Numbered from the stretch's first letter, positions 24,239 through 32,941 are shown. The stretch: 40,184 nucleotides of DNA from an uncultured Myxococcales bacterium (GCA_902826865.1 CADEGN010000041.1:1-40184), one strand, 5' to 3'. Numbers and translations: made by a program. Notes: a model not told the origin generated them from the letters alone.

Positions 24239-27200
24239 ATGCCTGAGTCCCCGCCGCCTGATCCTGTGTCATCCGCCCGCCCGGTGGCGACCCGCGACGG
24301 TCTCGTCGTCGGTCTGACCTCGCCGATCCCACCGGTCCCGTTCGTCGCGACCCTCGGTGATCCCGCCCAGGACGCCGCGACGGATCTGGTCCTGCCGCTT
24401 CTGCGTGAGCGCGGTTATGTCCCGCGTCCACCGACGCGCGTGCGCGTCGGCGGTTTCCCGGTCGCGACCCTCGCGATGCCAGCGCTGTCGGCGGATCGCA
24501 AGAGTATCGCGACGACGGTCGCGGGCTCGCAGCTCGCACAGCTCGGTGGCGTGCCGATCGTGTGCGCCAATGATCCGTCGCAGGTGTCGCCAACATCCGC
24601 GCTCACCGTGGTTGGCGGGACCCAAACGCACGTGCGCCTGGGCGGACCAATCACGACCGTTGGGCTGCAGCAGGCATCGGCCCTCGCGGCCGAGTCCGCC
24701 GCCGCGGTCCCCGCCCGCGTCGATTTTGGCGAGCCGACGAGCGCCGCACAGAAGATGCTCTCGCGGGTCTCGCCAGCCCGGCATCCATCCTTGGCCCCGC
24801 CTGAGTCCGCGGTGCTCGTGGGCGATCCGGTCGACGTCGCCACCGGCGCGGTCGTTACCGCCGCGATCGACTTCGAGTGCGCCGCGCCGCCGGTGGTGCT
24901 TCGCCGCTCGTACGCCTCGAACCGCAGCGAGCGCGCCGGTGCGTTTGGGCGCGGCTGGTCGCACGCGTTTGAGCAGGCAATCTGGCTTGAGCCCGGACGC
25001 GTGGTCCTCCACGATGAGCACGGTCGCGAGATCGAGTTCGACACACTCGAGCTGCCCGGCGGCATCGCGCGACCCGGAGATGTCCTCCGCGACCCGACGG
25101 GTGTGCTCGAGCTGCACTGCCTCGGCCGACTAAGCTATGAGCTGCGCGAGCGTCGTCGCATTCGCCACTTCAAGCCGCTGGCCGGGGAGTCGGCGGCGAA
25201 CAAGGATCGCGGGCTGTCGCGTCTGTCGCGGGTCGTCCGTACCCACGAGCTTACCCTCGAGCTCGCGTACGACGACCGCGCTCGCTTGCAGCGGGTGAGT
25301 GCCGGGGATCGCACGATCGTCGTGTTCGAGCACGACGACGCTGACCGGATCAGTAGTCTGTGGACGCCGCTGGGCGAGCGGTTGCGTTGCTGCGCACGCT
25401 TCCGGTACTCCGAAGACGGCGACTTGGTCACCGCACTCGATACGCTTGAACGAGAAACCAACTACCAGTATCGCGAGCACCTGCTCGTCCGAGAGACCAA
25501 TCGCGACGGCGGGAGTTTTTACTACGGCTACGATGGATTCGGCCCGAACGCTCGCTGCGTTCGTACCTGGGGTGGCGACGGCTACCTCGATCGCGCGCTT
25601 TCCTACGACGGGGGCTCGGTCGCGGTGACCGATAGCCTCGGCAACATCACGACCTACTACATCGCCGCGACCGGCGTGGTCGCACGTATCGTCGATCCCC
25701 TAGGTGACGCCACTTCCTACGGCTACGACGACGCCCTTCGCCTCGTGTCGATCACACATCCCGATGGCACGAAGGTCGTGGACGCCTACGACGAGCGCGG
25801 CAACCTGGTGAAACGCAAGCTGCGAAGCGGCGCCACTTGGCGGATGGTCTACGACGCGAACGACAACCTCAGCGAGGGCTGGGACCCGGCGGGTGGCCAT
25901 TGGCGGTTTGCCCACGATGCCCGCGGTCTGCTCACGCGTGTCGAGGATCCCCTCGGCCACACGGTGCGATTGGAATACGACGGTGGAAGACTCGCTCGCG
26001 CCGTCGATCCGCTTGGGCAGGTCTCGGTATTCGAGCTCGACGACGACAACAACACCACCAAGCTTGAGCTTCCGGGGCGGCAACCCCTGCATTTCGGGTA
26101 CGACGCGTTTGGCCGCCTGACCGCGGTCCGCTCGGCGCAGGGCGACCGCATCGTATGGACCTACGACGAGTTCGGTCTGCCCAGCGAAGTGACGTCAGCT
26201 CGCGCGTCCGTCCGTTTCGAGCGCAACGGCGAGGGCGAGGTGCTCGCGATCGCCGGCGGCGACGAGACCTGGTCCGTCGCGCGCGACGAATTCGGCGAGG
26301 TCACGGCGGTCAAACGTGGAGAGGTCGAGGTCGCCTACGCGCGCGATTCTGAAGGCCGAATCGCGACCGTCCGCGACGGTAGCGGTGAAGTCTTGCTCTC
26401 GCTTCTGCGCGACGCACGGGGGTTGGTATCGGCGTGGTCGCCCTGTGGCGGCGCGCCATGCTTTGTTCAGCACCGGACCAAGACGGCGCTGATCGAGCGG
26501 ATCGTCGAGGACGGCGTCGTCACCGAGTTGGCGTGGGATGCCGAAGATCGCCTCATCGCGATCGAGCGGGGCGATGGTAGTGGTGGCCGTTATCAATACC
26601 GCAGCGACGGTCTCCTGGTTGCTGCGAGCAATGCCGCAGCGAGCTGGACGTTCGAACGTGATGTCCGTGGGGCCGTGATCCGTCAACGCTCGGGCGAGAT
26701 GTGCATCGAGAGCGTTGCGCTCGATCATCTGGGTCGGCGCAACGGGCTTGATCTGGGCGAGCGGCTGCACCTCTCGTTTCTGCGGGCGGCGAGCGGCGAG
26801 GTCGAGCGCATCGCGGCCGTCGCGGGGTCGGTATGGGACCTCGAGCTCGAGTGCGACATAGACGCGGGCGTTGAGCGGGTGCGCTGCGAACGCAGAGAGC
26901 TCGAAGTCGTCCGTGACGCGTGGCACGAGATCCGCAGCGCGAAGCATGTGGGTGGTGACGGGCACGTTACGGACTGGCGCCCGCCGCCTGCGGCTGCCGT
27001 CGCTGAGGTCGCCGAGGGGCCGCGGGACGCCTTGCACCGGCTGGTTCGCGACGGTGAAGGCGCGGTGATCGTCCACGATGAGGATCGTGTGCTTGCCCGC
27101 CGCGACGAGCTCTGCCTCGCGCATCCCGACACCCGGTTGCCGCTCGCTCACCTCTGCGGCGATCGCATGGGGTTGGTTTTCCCGGAGCTGCCGCGGATGT

Positions 27201-27532
27201 CGATCACGGCTGCCGCGGCCCGGGCAAATGGGTGGCACGACGCCTGTTTTCCGCTGGCGCAGCTCGACGGCGAGCTCCACGGCGGGGGCCCGAGCCCGAT
27301 TCGGCTGTTGAAGGGGGCCTTTGCCTACCGGGCCTGGAACCCCGAGGTCCGCCCGCTTGGCGGCACGTTCCCGTGGAACCCCGACCGTTGGGTGGCAGAG
27401 CCGGCGGCGCAGGCCTGCCCGGAAGGACGGCTCGATCAGGCGCGCATCGCAGGCATTTTCGGTGGAAACTTTCCCACCCATGGGTTGGTGCCCATAAGGC
27501 TCGCCGACCCGGTCCTCGCGAGACTCCCATGA
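24239..27532 (+). CDS. Rhs/YD-repeat protein without a recognisable toxin tip
   Basis: The 1097-aa protein has an N-terminal region of unknown type (about 1-190), then the Rhs entry motif DPVDVATGAV (about 195-204) and VLRRSYASNRS, and many YD repeats (about 300-800; for example YGYDDALRLVSITHPDGT, YDERGNLVKRK, YDANDNLSEGWDPAGGH and FAHDARGLLTRVEDPLGHT). Rhs shells usually encapsulate a C-terminal toxin after a DPxGL cleavage motif; here I see neither that motif nor a toxin domain. The tail is a Pro/Trp-rich segment with WNPEVRPLGGTFPWNPDRW. I found no clear PAAR motif. The T6SS setting suggests an effector or spike-associated part, but this is not proven. The stop overlaps the next gene by ATGA. 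Confidence 0.88.
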   Translation: MPESPPPDPVSSARPVATRDGLVVGLTSPIPPVPFVATLGDPAQDAATDLVLPLLRERGYVPRPPTRVRVGGFPVATLAMPALSADRKSIATTVAGSQLAQLGGVPIVCANDPSQVSPTSALTVVGGTQTHVRLGGPITTVGLQQASALAAESAAAVPARVDFGEPTSAAQKMLSRVSPARHPSLAPPESAVLVGDPVDVATGAVVTAAIDFECAAPPVVLRRSYASNRSERAGAFGRGWSHAFEQAIWLEPGRVVLHDEHGREIEFDTLELPGGIARPGDVLRDPTGVLELHCLGRLSYELRERRRIRHFKPLAGESAANKDRGLSRLSRVVRTHELTLELAYDDRARLQRVSAGDRTIVVFEHDDADRISSLWTPLGERLRCCARFRYSEDGDLVTALDTLERETNYQYREHLLVRETNRDGGSFYYGYDGFGPNARCVRTWGGDGYLDRALSYDGGSVAVTDSLGNITTYYIAATGVVARIVDPLGDATSYGYDDALRLVSITHPDGTKVVDAYDERGNLVKRKLRSGATWRMVYDANDNLSEGWDPAGGHWRFAHDARGLLTRVEDPLGHTVRLEYDGGRLARAVDPLGQVSVFELDDDNNTTKLELPGRQPLHFGYDAFGRLTAVRSAQGDRIVWTYDEFGLPSEVTSARASVRFERNGEGEVLAIAGGDETWSVARDEFGEVTAVKRGEVEVAYARDSEGRIATVRDGSGEVLLSLLRDARGLVSAWSPCGGAPCFVQHRTKTALIERIVEDGVVTELAWDAEDRLIAIERGDGSGGRYQYRSDGLLVAASNAAASWTFERDVRGAVIRQRSGEMCIESVALDHLGRRNGLDLGERLHLSFLRAASGEVERIAAVAGSVWDLELECDIDAGVERVRCERRELEVVRDAWHEIRSAKHVGGDGHVTDWRPPPAAAVAEVAEGPRDALHRLVRDGEGAVIVHDEDRVLARRDELCLAHPDTRLPLAHLCGDRMGLVFPELPRMSITAAAARANGWHDACFPLAQLDGELHGGGPSPIRLLKGAFAYRAWNPEVRPLGGTFPWNPDRWVAEPAAQACPEGRLDQARIAGIFGGNFPTHGLVPIRLADPVLARLP

Positions 27533-28452
27533 CTCCTGCCCGCCCTCGTGCCCCTGGCCGCCTTGCCGCGGCGCTCGTCGCATTTGGTCTCGTCCCCGCG
27601 CCGGTTGCCTCGCGTGCCGCGATTGCAGCACCCGTCGAGGTCAACCGCAACGCCAGCAAGGCCAAGGAGTTGCAGATCCAGGGTCAGAGACACTACGACG
27701 CCCAGGAGTTCGAGCTCGCGGCGCGCACGTGGTCGAGCATTCTCGCCGCGCTTCCTGAGAATGCGGTCAACAAGGCCGAGCGCGACAACACAGTGCTCAT
27801 TGCGCTCGACGCATACGAACGCGGCTACGAAGTGCGCCATGCCGCGGGCGGCGTCGAGGCGCTCGCGCAGTCGGTCGACATCCTGCGCGAGGGCGTGAAG
27901 TTCTTCGACGACTATCGGGCGAGTTTCGCCAAGGCCTATGGGCCGACGTCGGCGCTCAGCCCGGCGTCCTCCCAAGCCGGCGTGCACATCCGCGAGCTGT
28001 TGGCTGCGGCTGAGAAAGAGCTGGCCGCGGCCCGGGGAACCACGGTCGGACCGACGATCGGCGGACCGGGCCCCGACCCGGGGCCGTTCGTCCCCGACGG
28101 CGGGCACACACGACCCTCCGGTATCGGGCTCATCGCCGGCGGAGCCGTGATGATGGGGGCCGGCCTGGCATTCAGCTCCATGATCATCGTCGGCGGCGTT
28201 CGAGCCAAGCGAGCCCAGGATGATCGCCGCGACGCGCTTGACTTCGGGGACGAAGAGGCGGCCGATGCGGCCGATCGCAGGGGTACCCGCGCCAACGCCT
28301 TGATCGCCGCAGGATCGGTGCTCACGGCCGCCCTCCTGATCGGCGGGGCAGTGATGCTCGGAATCGGCGTCCGGCGTCGAATTCGCTACCAGGCGGTGCT
28401 CCCGAGTCTGGGCCCGAGGTGGGTCGGGATCTCGATCAGCGGAAGGTTCTGA
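27529..28452 (+). CDS. Signal-peptide protein with TPR-like region and two C-terminal membrane helices
   Basis: The ATG at 27529 overlaps the Rhs stop (ATGA) and gives 307 aa. An N-terminal signal peptide (AAALVAFGLVPAPVASRAAIAAP) is followed by a helical TPR-like region (about 40-165: ELQIQGQRHYDAQEFELAARTW and similar), a Gly/Pro linker, and two hydrophobic segments (about 204-226 and 262-284) before an ending of LPSLGPRWVGISISGRF. That ending is reminiscent of myxobacterial TPR-containing membrane proteins. Its coupling to the Rhs gene could fit an immunity or export-helper role, but the sequence gives no direct proof. Confidence 0.75.
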   Translation: MTPARPRAPGRLAAALVAFGLVPAPVASRAAIAAPVEVNRNASKAKELQIQGQRHYDAQEFELAARTWSSILAALPENAVNKAERDNTVLIALDAYERGYEVRHAAGGVEALAQSVDILREGVKFFDDYRASFAKAYGPTSALSPASSQAGVHIRELLAAAEKELAAARGTTVGPTIGGPGPDPGPFVPDGGHTRPSGIGLIAGGAVMMGAGLAFSSMIIVGGVRAKRAQDDRRDALDFGDEEAADAADRRGTRANALIAAGSVLTAALLIGGAVMLGIGVRRRIRYQAVLPSLGPRWVGISISGRF

Positions 28453-28527
28453 AAATGGCTTCCAGCACCCCCTACGGGCCGAAAAAACCGTGAATGCACC
28501 AGGCCCAGCGGCGTATTAAGCGAGCGG

Positions 28528-30462
28528 ATGTACGGGCCCGGCGCGGAGATGATCGGTAGCGTCTTATCCGAGCGTTACCACATCCTCGACGTCATCGGCG
28601 ATGGCGGCATGGGGCGCGTGTACCTGGCCGAGCACGTCAGCCTCCGCCGCAAGCTCGCGATCAAGGTCCTCAAGCCCGAGCTCGCCCAGCACGAAGCCAA
28701 CGTCGATCGGTTTCTCCAGGAGGCCCGCGCGGCCTCGATGATCGCGCACCCGAACGTCGTCGACATCACCGACTTCGGCCGGATTCCCGGCGGCCCGGTG
28801 TTCTTCGCGATGGAGTTCCTCGACGGAGAGGACCTCGCAGCGTTGCTGCGTCGGCAGAACCGGCTGCCGTGGCCGCGGGTGCAGCAGATCCTGCTTCAGG
28901 TCGTCCGCGGTCTTGCTGCCGCGCACAAGTGTGGGGTCGTTCACCGCGACATGAAGCCGGCCAACATCTTCTTGGTCCGCCGACCGGATACGGCCGAGCA
29001 CGTCAAGCTGCTCGACTTCGGGATCGCCAAGCTGACCAGCGAGGATCGTCCCGGCGGTCTCACCGGTGAGGGTTCGGTCTTCGGCACCGCGCGCTACATG
29101 TCGCCGGAGCAGGCGGCGGGTCTTCCCGTCGACGGTCGCTCCGATGTGTACGCGGTTGGCATCGTGGCCTACGAGATGCTGACCGGTCGCGTGCCATTCG
29201 ACAGCGACAACTTCATGCGCGTCGCCAGCCAGCACATCAACGAGGAGATCGTGCCGCTGCGCCGGTTCGCGCCGGAACTTGGGGTGAGCGAGATCATCGA
29301 AGCGGTGGTGATGAAGGCGCTCGCAAAGCGCTCGAGTGATCGCTATGCGACGATGGCCGATTTCGAAGCCGCGCTAATGGCTGCGTCCTTCGAGTCGACG
29401 GTGGCGGTTGCCAATCCGCTCGCCGCCGGCCTGATCGACCGCACCATGGTCTACGACACAACAAACGATGTCGACTTGGCCGGGCCAGACGCGCGTCCGC
29501 GCATCGACGCCACGGTGGTCCGCGCGCGCCCCACCCGAGGCCCCCGCCTCGTCCACCAGAAGGCCGCTCCGCTCGCGCCGCCGCTGATCACCGGCCTGCG
29601 TGGACCGTCGATGCTAGGCGCCGTGGTGCCCCCTGATCTCGACGATGACTACCAGGTGACCGTCGTCAACCCGGGCGGCGCTTCCGAAGTCGCCCCGCCG
29701 GCGATGCCGACGGGGATCGCCACCCCATCGTCGGAACCGGTCGAACATCGGACCCTGCCGCCGGTCAACTGGAACGGGGGGAATCCGGCGACGTTCGAGC
29801 ACTCGCGGCGGGCCGATGGGGCCGAGACGCACGAGTTTGCGCTCAACGTTCCTCGCCGAGAAGTGTCGCGGAATTGGCTCGTGATCACGGTCTCGATCGT
29901 GGTGCTCGCGCTGATCTGGGGCGGCGGTGCGGCGTGGTTCATTTTCGCGGGTGACGACGGGGCGGCCGCAGCGGAGGTTCACCCCGTCGTCACAGCCGTC
30001 GAGCCTCAGCCCCCGATGTCGGTCGAGAAGATCAAACCGGTTGCTCCGAGCAAGGTCGAACCGGCACCGGTGCGGACACAGCCGCCCCGCGAGGTGGACG
30101 CGGAAGTGCCGCGTACGCCCAAGGTGGCCGCAGCTGCGCCGGAAAGCGCGCTCTCGCGCCCACAGCCGCGCCGCGACCCATCTGCCGCCCCGACGACATT
30201 GGGCGCGCGTGAGCTCGACAAGGGCTTCGCCAAGGCCAAGGGAGCGATCGGCGCGTGCGGGACCAAGCACGGCGCGATCGCAGGCACTGGCTTCGGCGTC
30301 ACGTTCGAGGTACGTGACGGTCGAGCCGTCTCCGTGTCCGTCCAACGACCCAATCACGCCACGCCTCTTGGGCGCTGCGTGGTCGACGCCGTAAGCTCGG
30401 CCGCGAAGTTCCCCGCCGGGCGGCCGGCGGTGACTGGCGTGACACGGCGTGTAAGCTTCTAG
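28528..30462 (+). CDS. Transmembrane Ser/Thr protein kinase (PpkA-like role) with AgmX-like C-terminal domain
   Basis: The 644-aa product carries a complete Hanks-type kinase domain (about 15-280): glycine loop GDGGMGRVY, AIK (Lys46), HRDMKPAN (Asp141), DFG (Asp163) and SPE. The HRD Arg makes it an RD kinase, usually activated by loop phosphorylation. A linker leads to a transmembrane helix (about 448-474), then a Pro-rich periplasmic stretch and a C-terminal AgmX/PglI-like domain (about 562-644) related to the one at 17781-18407. In T6SS systems PpkA phosphorylates the Fha protein. Four FHA proteins are encoded around it, which supports that role. The start may be ATG 28549 instead. Confidence 0.93.
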   Translation: MYGPGAEMIGSVLSERYHILDVIGDGGMGRVYLAEHVSLRRKLAIKVLKPELAQHEANVDRFLQEARAASMIAHPNVVDITDFGRIPGGPVFFAMEFLDGEDLAALLRRQNRLPWPRVQQILLQVVRGLAAAHKCGVVHRDMKPANIFLVRRPDTAEHVKLLDFGIAKLTSEDRPGGLTGEGSVFGTARYMSPEQAAGLPVDGRSDVYAVGIVAYEMLTGRVPFDSDNFMRVASQHINEEIVPLRRFAPELGVSEIIEAVVMKALAKRSSDRYATMADFEAALMAASFESTVAVANPLAAGLIDRTMVYDTTNDVDLAGPDARPRIDATVVRARPTRGPRLVHQKAAPLAPPLITGLRGPSMLGAVVPPDLDDDYQVTVVNPGGASEVAPPAMPTGIATPSSEPVEHRTLPPVNWNGGNPATFEHSRRADGAETHEFALNVPRREVSRNWLVITVSIVVLALIWGGGAAWFIFAGDDGAAAAEVHPVVTAVEPQPPMSVEKIKPVAPSKVEPAPVRTQPPREVDAEVPRTPKVAAAAPESALSRPQPRRDPSAAPTTLGARELDKGFAKAKGAIGACGTKHGAIAGTGFGVTFEVRDGRAVSVSVQRPNHATPLGRCVVDAVSSAAKFPAGRPAVTGVTRRVSF

Positions 30463-30488
30463 GCTCGCCCTCGTGCCGCGAGACCGCC

Positions 30489-32237
30489 GTGCAGCGGATC
30501 CGAATCACTCACACCGCCGGCGAGATCTGGGTCCGCGAGCTCAATGTCTCGCCGCTCCAGGTCGGTCGCGCAGCGCATAACCACATCGTTCTCGATGATT
30601 CCGCCGTCTCGGCCGAGCACTGCGTCCTCGAGTACGACGGCGCATTGCTGCTGGTGAAGGACCGCGGTTCTGCCAACGGGACCTACGTCAACAACTCACG
30701 GCTCGACGAGCCGCGCGCGCTCGGTGAAGGCGATCGACTGTACGTCGGGCCGTATCTGCTTGAGCTCGTGAGCGTTGCGCCCGACTCCGACCGGCGCCCG
30801 CGGGTGTCGATGCCAAGCGGACCGATGATCCGCCTAAGTGGGGACGCCGACGCGCACGCGCGCGAAGTCGCCAAACTTTTTCGGTGGAGCCGCGAGTGGG
30901 ATCACGTCGGCCGGCCCAAGCGATTGCTGCTGCGCGGCTTGGCGCTGGAGGTGGCGATTGCCACCATGCGCTCAACTCCACTGTCGACCGGTTCCGTGCT
31001 TGCGGCGTTCATCAATGCAAGTCGGAACCGACTCCTCGTCCGCTCCCTCGTTCTTGCGCTCTGCGGGTTGTTTGCGCTCATCATCGTCGCCATCGCAGCC
31101 TGGTGGAGGTTCGCGCGCACGGTGACGGAAGACGGGTCCCCGCCTACGCTGGCGGATATGCCCGCGCAGACGGTTACGGACGTGGTGCCCGCCGCCGCCG
31201 CGGTGGCGGTCGCAGAGGAGACGTGGATCGAGCACACGGTGATTCCGGCCGAGACGCTTGAGGACGTGGCGCGTCGCTACGACGTGTCCGTGGCCAACCT
31301 CGCGCGCTGGAATCGGCTCAATCCCGACGATCCGGCCGTCGACGCCGGGCGGATCCTGCGTGTCTTGCCCGAGCGCCAACCGTTGCCCCAGCAGCTCATC
31401 GCCTACGAGCTCGAGGCCCCCTCGGACTGGTCGACCCTGGCCAAACGCTTCGACGTGCCGGTCCAGAAGCTCCGTGCCTACAATCCCAAGCTTGGCGACG
31501 AACTCGCGACCGGCACGGTCGTAGACGTCTGGATCGATCCCAAGCCCCACGACCGTCGCCAGAGTGCCTTGAAGGTCCCTGAGTTCGACATCCGACCGGA
31601 CGCGATTTCGGTCGGTCGGCCGAACGAAGGTAGCTTGGCGGACGGCATCCAGATGCCACCGTCCGATCTCTATATCCGCCGCGCACCGAACCTCATGTGG
31701 GGTTCGAGCGCGACCATTGAGACGCTACTGACCGCGATCGCTAGATTTCGCCAGGACATCGCTTTTGACGGCGTGCTGGTGGTGGCGGATATCTCCAAAC
31801 GCGGCGGCGGTTATCTGCCTCCACATAAATCGCACCAGGCCGGGCGAGATATCGATATTTGGATGCCGAGTCTGAAGGGGGTGTACCAGAAGAGCCACCT
31901 CGGCCGTGAACGCAAGCCCCGACCCAACGAGATCGACTGGTTTGCCACCTGGGGGTTGATCCGCGCCCTCATCGAGTCCGGCAACGTCGCCCACATCTTC
32001 ATCGAGTACGAATTGCAAGAGAAGGTGTATCGTGCCGCCAAGCTGATGGGTGCGACGGACGACGAGCTCACACGCGCCATGCAGTGGCCCCGAGGGCGCT
32101 TCGCCGGCGGAATTCTCGGCCACTCACCGGGGCATACCGGACACATCCACGTTCGCATGCGTTGCAGCGCGCTCGATACCCGTTGCATCGATGACATCAC
32201 GCACAGCCCCGGGCAGGACGTCGATGCGCACGATTAG
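30489..32237 (+). CDS. FHA - transmembrane - LysM - LysM - M74 murein endopeptidase (MepA-like) fusion
   Basis: The 582-aa protein starts at GTG. Its N-terminal FHA domain (about 1-100) shows VGRAAHNHIVL, SAEHCVL and SANGTYVNN. A transmembrane helix lies near 182-206. Two LysM domains follow (about 249-294, ETLEDVARRYDVSVANLARWNRL; and 304-349). The C-terminal part (about 385-575) matches peptidase M74/MepA: SHQAGRDIDI gives His449 and Asp456, and GHTGHIHVRM gives His549, His552 and His554. The spacings equal those of MepA's His113/Asp120 and His206/His209/His211, so the zinc site appears complete. It would cut D-Ala-mDAP crosslinks in the periplasm while its FHA senses phosphorylation inside, probably opening the wall for T6SS assembly (inference). 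Confidence 0.93.
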   Translation: MQRIRITHTAGEIWVRELNVSPLQVGRAAHNHIVLDDSAVSAEHCVLEYDGALLLVKDRGSANGTYVNNSRLDEPRALGEGDRLYVGPYLLELVSVAPDSDRRPRVSMPSGPMIRLSGDADAHAREVAKLFRWSREWDHVGRPKRLLLRGLALEVAIATMRSTPLSTGSVLAAFINASRNRLLVRSLVLALCGLFALIIVAIAAWWRFARTVTEDGSPPTLADMPAQTVTDVVPAAAAVAVAEETWIEHTVIPAETLEDVARRYDVSVANLARWNRLNPDDPAVDAGRILRVLPERQPLPQQLIAYELEAPSDWSTLAKRFDVPVQKLRAYNPKLGDELATGTVVDVWIDPKPHDRRQSALKVPEFDIRPDAISVGRPNEGSLADGIQMPPSDLYIRRAPNLMWGSSATIETLLTAIARFRQDIAFDGVLVVADISKRGGGYLPPHKSHQAGRDIDIWMPSLKGVYQKSHLGRERKPRPNEIDWFATWGLIRALIESGNVAHIFIEYELQEKVYRAAKLMGATDDELTRAMQWPRGRFAGGILGHSPGHTGHIHVRMRCSALDTRCIDDITHSPGQDVDAHD

Positions 32238-32835
32238 TCGAGCAGTCGGGTTCGCGATAGTGCTTGCCGCGGGCTGCGCCACCCGGGAGCATCTGACGTA
32301 TGGTGGCTTGCAGGCGATTCGTACGCGCGATCCGGAGCTCGCGCGGCTGCGCGTCTACCCTTCGCTACCGTTCGTTCTCTACTACAAGCGCGCGCTCGGC
32401 AACGAACTCGAGGTAGGCGCGCGTCCAGGTGAGGTCTTCACCGGCGTTCGCGGGCAGGAGGTGGAGCTCACCTTCGGGCACAAGATCGCCGGAAAGGTCC
32501 TCTCGTCCGACGTTGCCGGTGATCAGCTGACCCTGTGGGTCACGTTCGATTCTGACTGCCGAGATCGGACGTGTGCCCTGGGATTCGCCCTCTCTCAGGA
32601 CCAGATCTTCCGCTTGGTCGCGGTACCAAGAATCGCCCAGTTCTCCGAGCCCGAGGTCTATCGACGACGCGTCGCTCCACGCCACCTCATGCGCAAGAGC
32701 AAGATCTACGGCAAGGGCGCGGCAAGCTACCTGACGACGCGCGGAATCGTTTCGTCGATCGCACTCGACATCAAGAAGCGTCGTGCGGTTGACGTCGAGA
32801 CCGTCGTGGTGCCGGCGAAGGGTGTCGACAAGTAG
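32224..32835 (+). CDS. Lipoprotein, paralogue B of a T6SS-linked family
   Basis: The ATG at 32224 overlaps the endopeptidase gene by 14 bases, giving 203 aa. The lipoprotein signal is VGFAIVLAAGC, with Cys18 as the lipidation site. It is homologous to the lipoprotein at 18404-19012: LARLRVYPS, LWVTFDSDCRDRTCALGF (Cys pair spaced CxxxxC, as in the other copy), FRLVAVPR, EVYRRRVAPRHLM and LDIKKR. The family is unknown to me. Position right after the FHA-LysM-M74 gene suggests that the two products work together at the envelope. It closes the T6SS accessory region. Confidence 0.85.
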   Translation: MRTISRAVGFAIVLAAGCATREHLTYGGLQAIRTRDPELARLRVYPSLPFVLYYKRALGNELEVGARPGEVFTGVRGQEVELTFGHKIAGKVLSSDVAGDQLTLWVTFDSDCRDRTCALGFALSQDQIFRLVAVPRIAQFSEPEVYRRRVAPRHLMRKSKIYGKGAASYLTTRGIVSSIALDIKKRRAVDVETVVVPAKGVDK

Positions 32836-32843
32836 GTTCCCGG

Positions 32844-32861
32844 GTTGCGCGGTCACGCAAC
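32844..32861. terminator. Weak hairpin after the T6SS accessory region
   Basis: GTTGCG-CGGTCA-CGCAAC, a perfect 6-bp stem with a 6-base loop, lies 9 bases after the stop of lipoprotein B. There is no T-tract after it, so it is at best a possible transcription-ending or processing site. Confidence 0.3.
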
Positions 32862-32941
32862 GCCACACATCCAAGTTGTCGCGCCGTTCGTGGCCCGGGA
32901 GATTCGCGACGCTGTTAGTTCGACGCTGCTAAAGTGGTGCG

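Noticed and set aside
24239..24810. PAAR domain at the N-terminus of the Rhs protein
   Set aside because: Some VGG/GGP repeats exist, but the spaced His and Cys residues and PAAR motif are not seen.
26195..27631. 478-aa minus-strand frame antisense to the Rhs gene
   Set aside because: A shadow frame of GC-rich coding DNA; the plus-strand Rhs frame has clear YD repeats.
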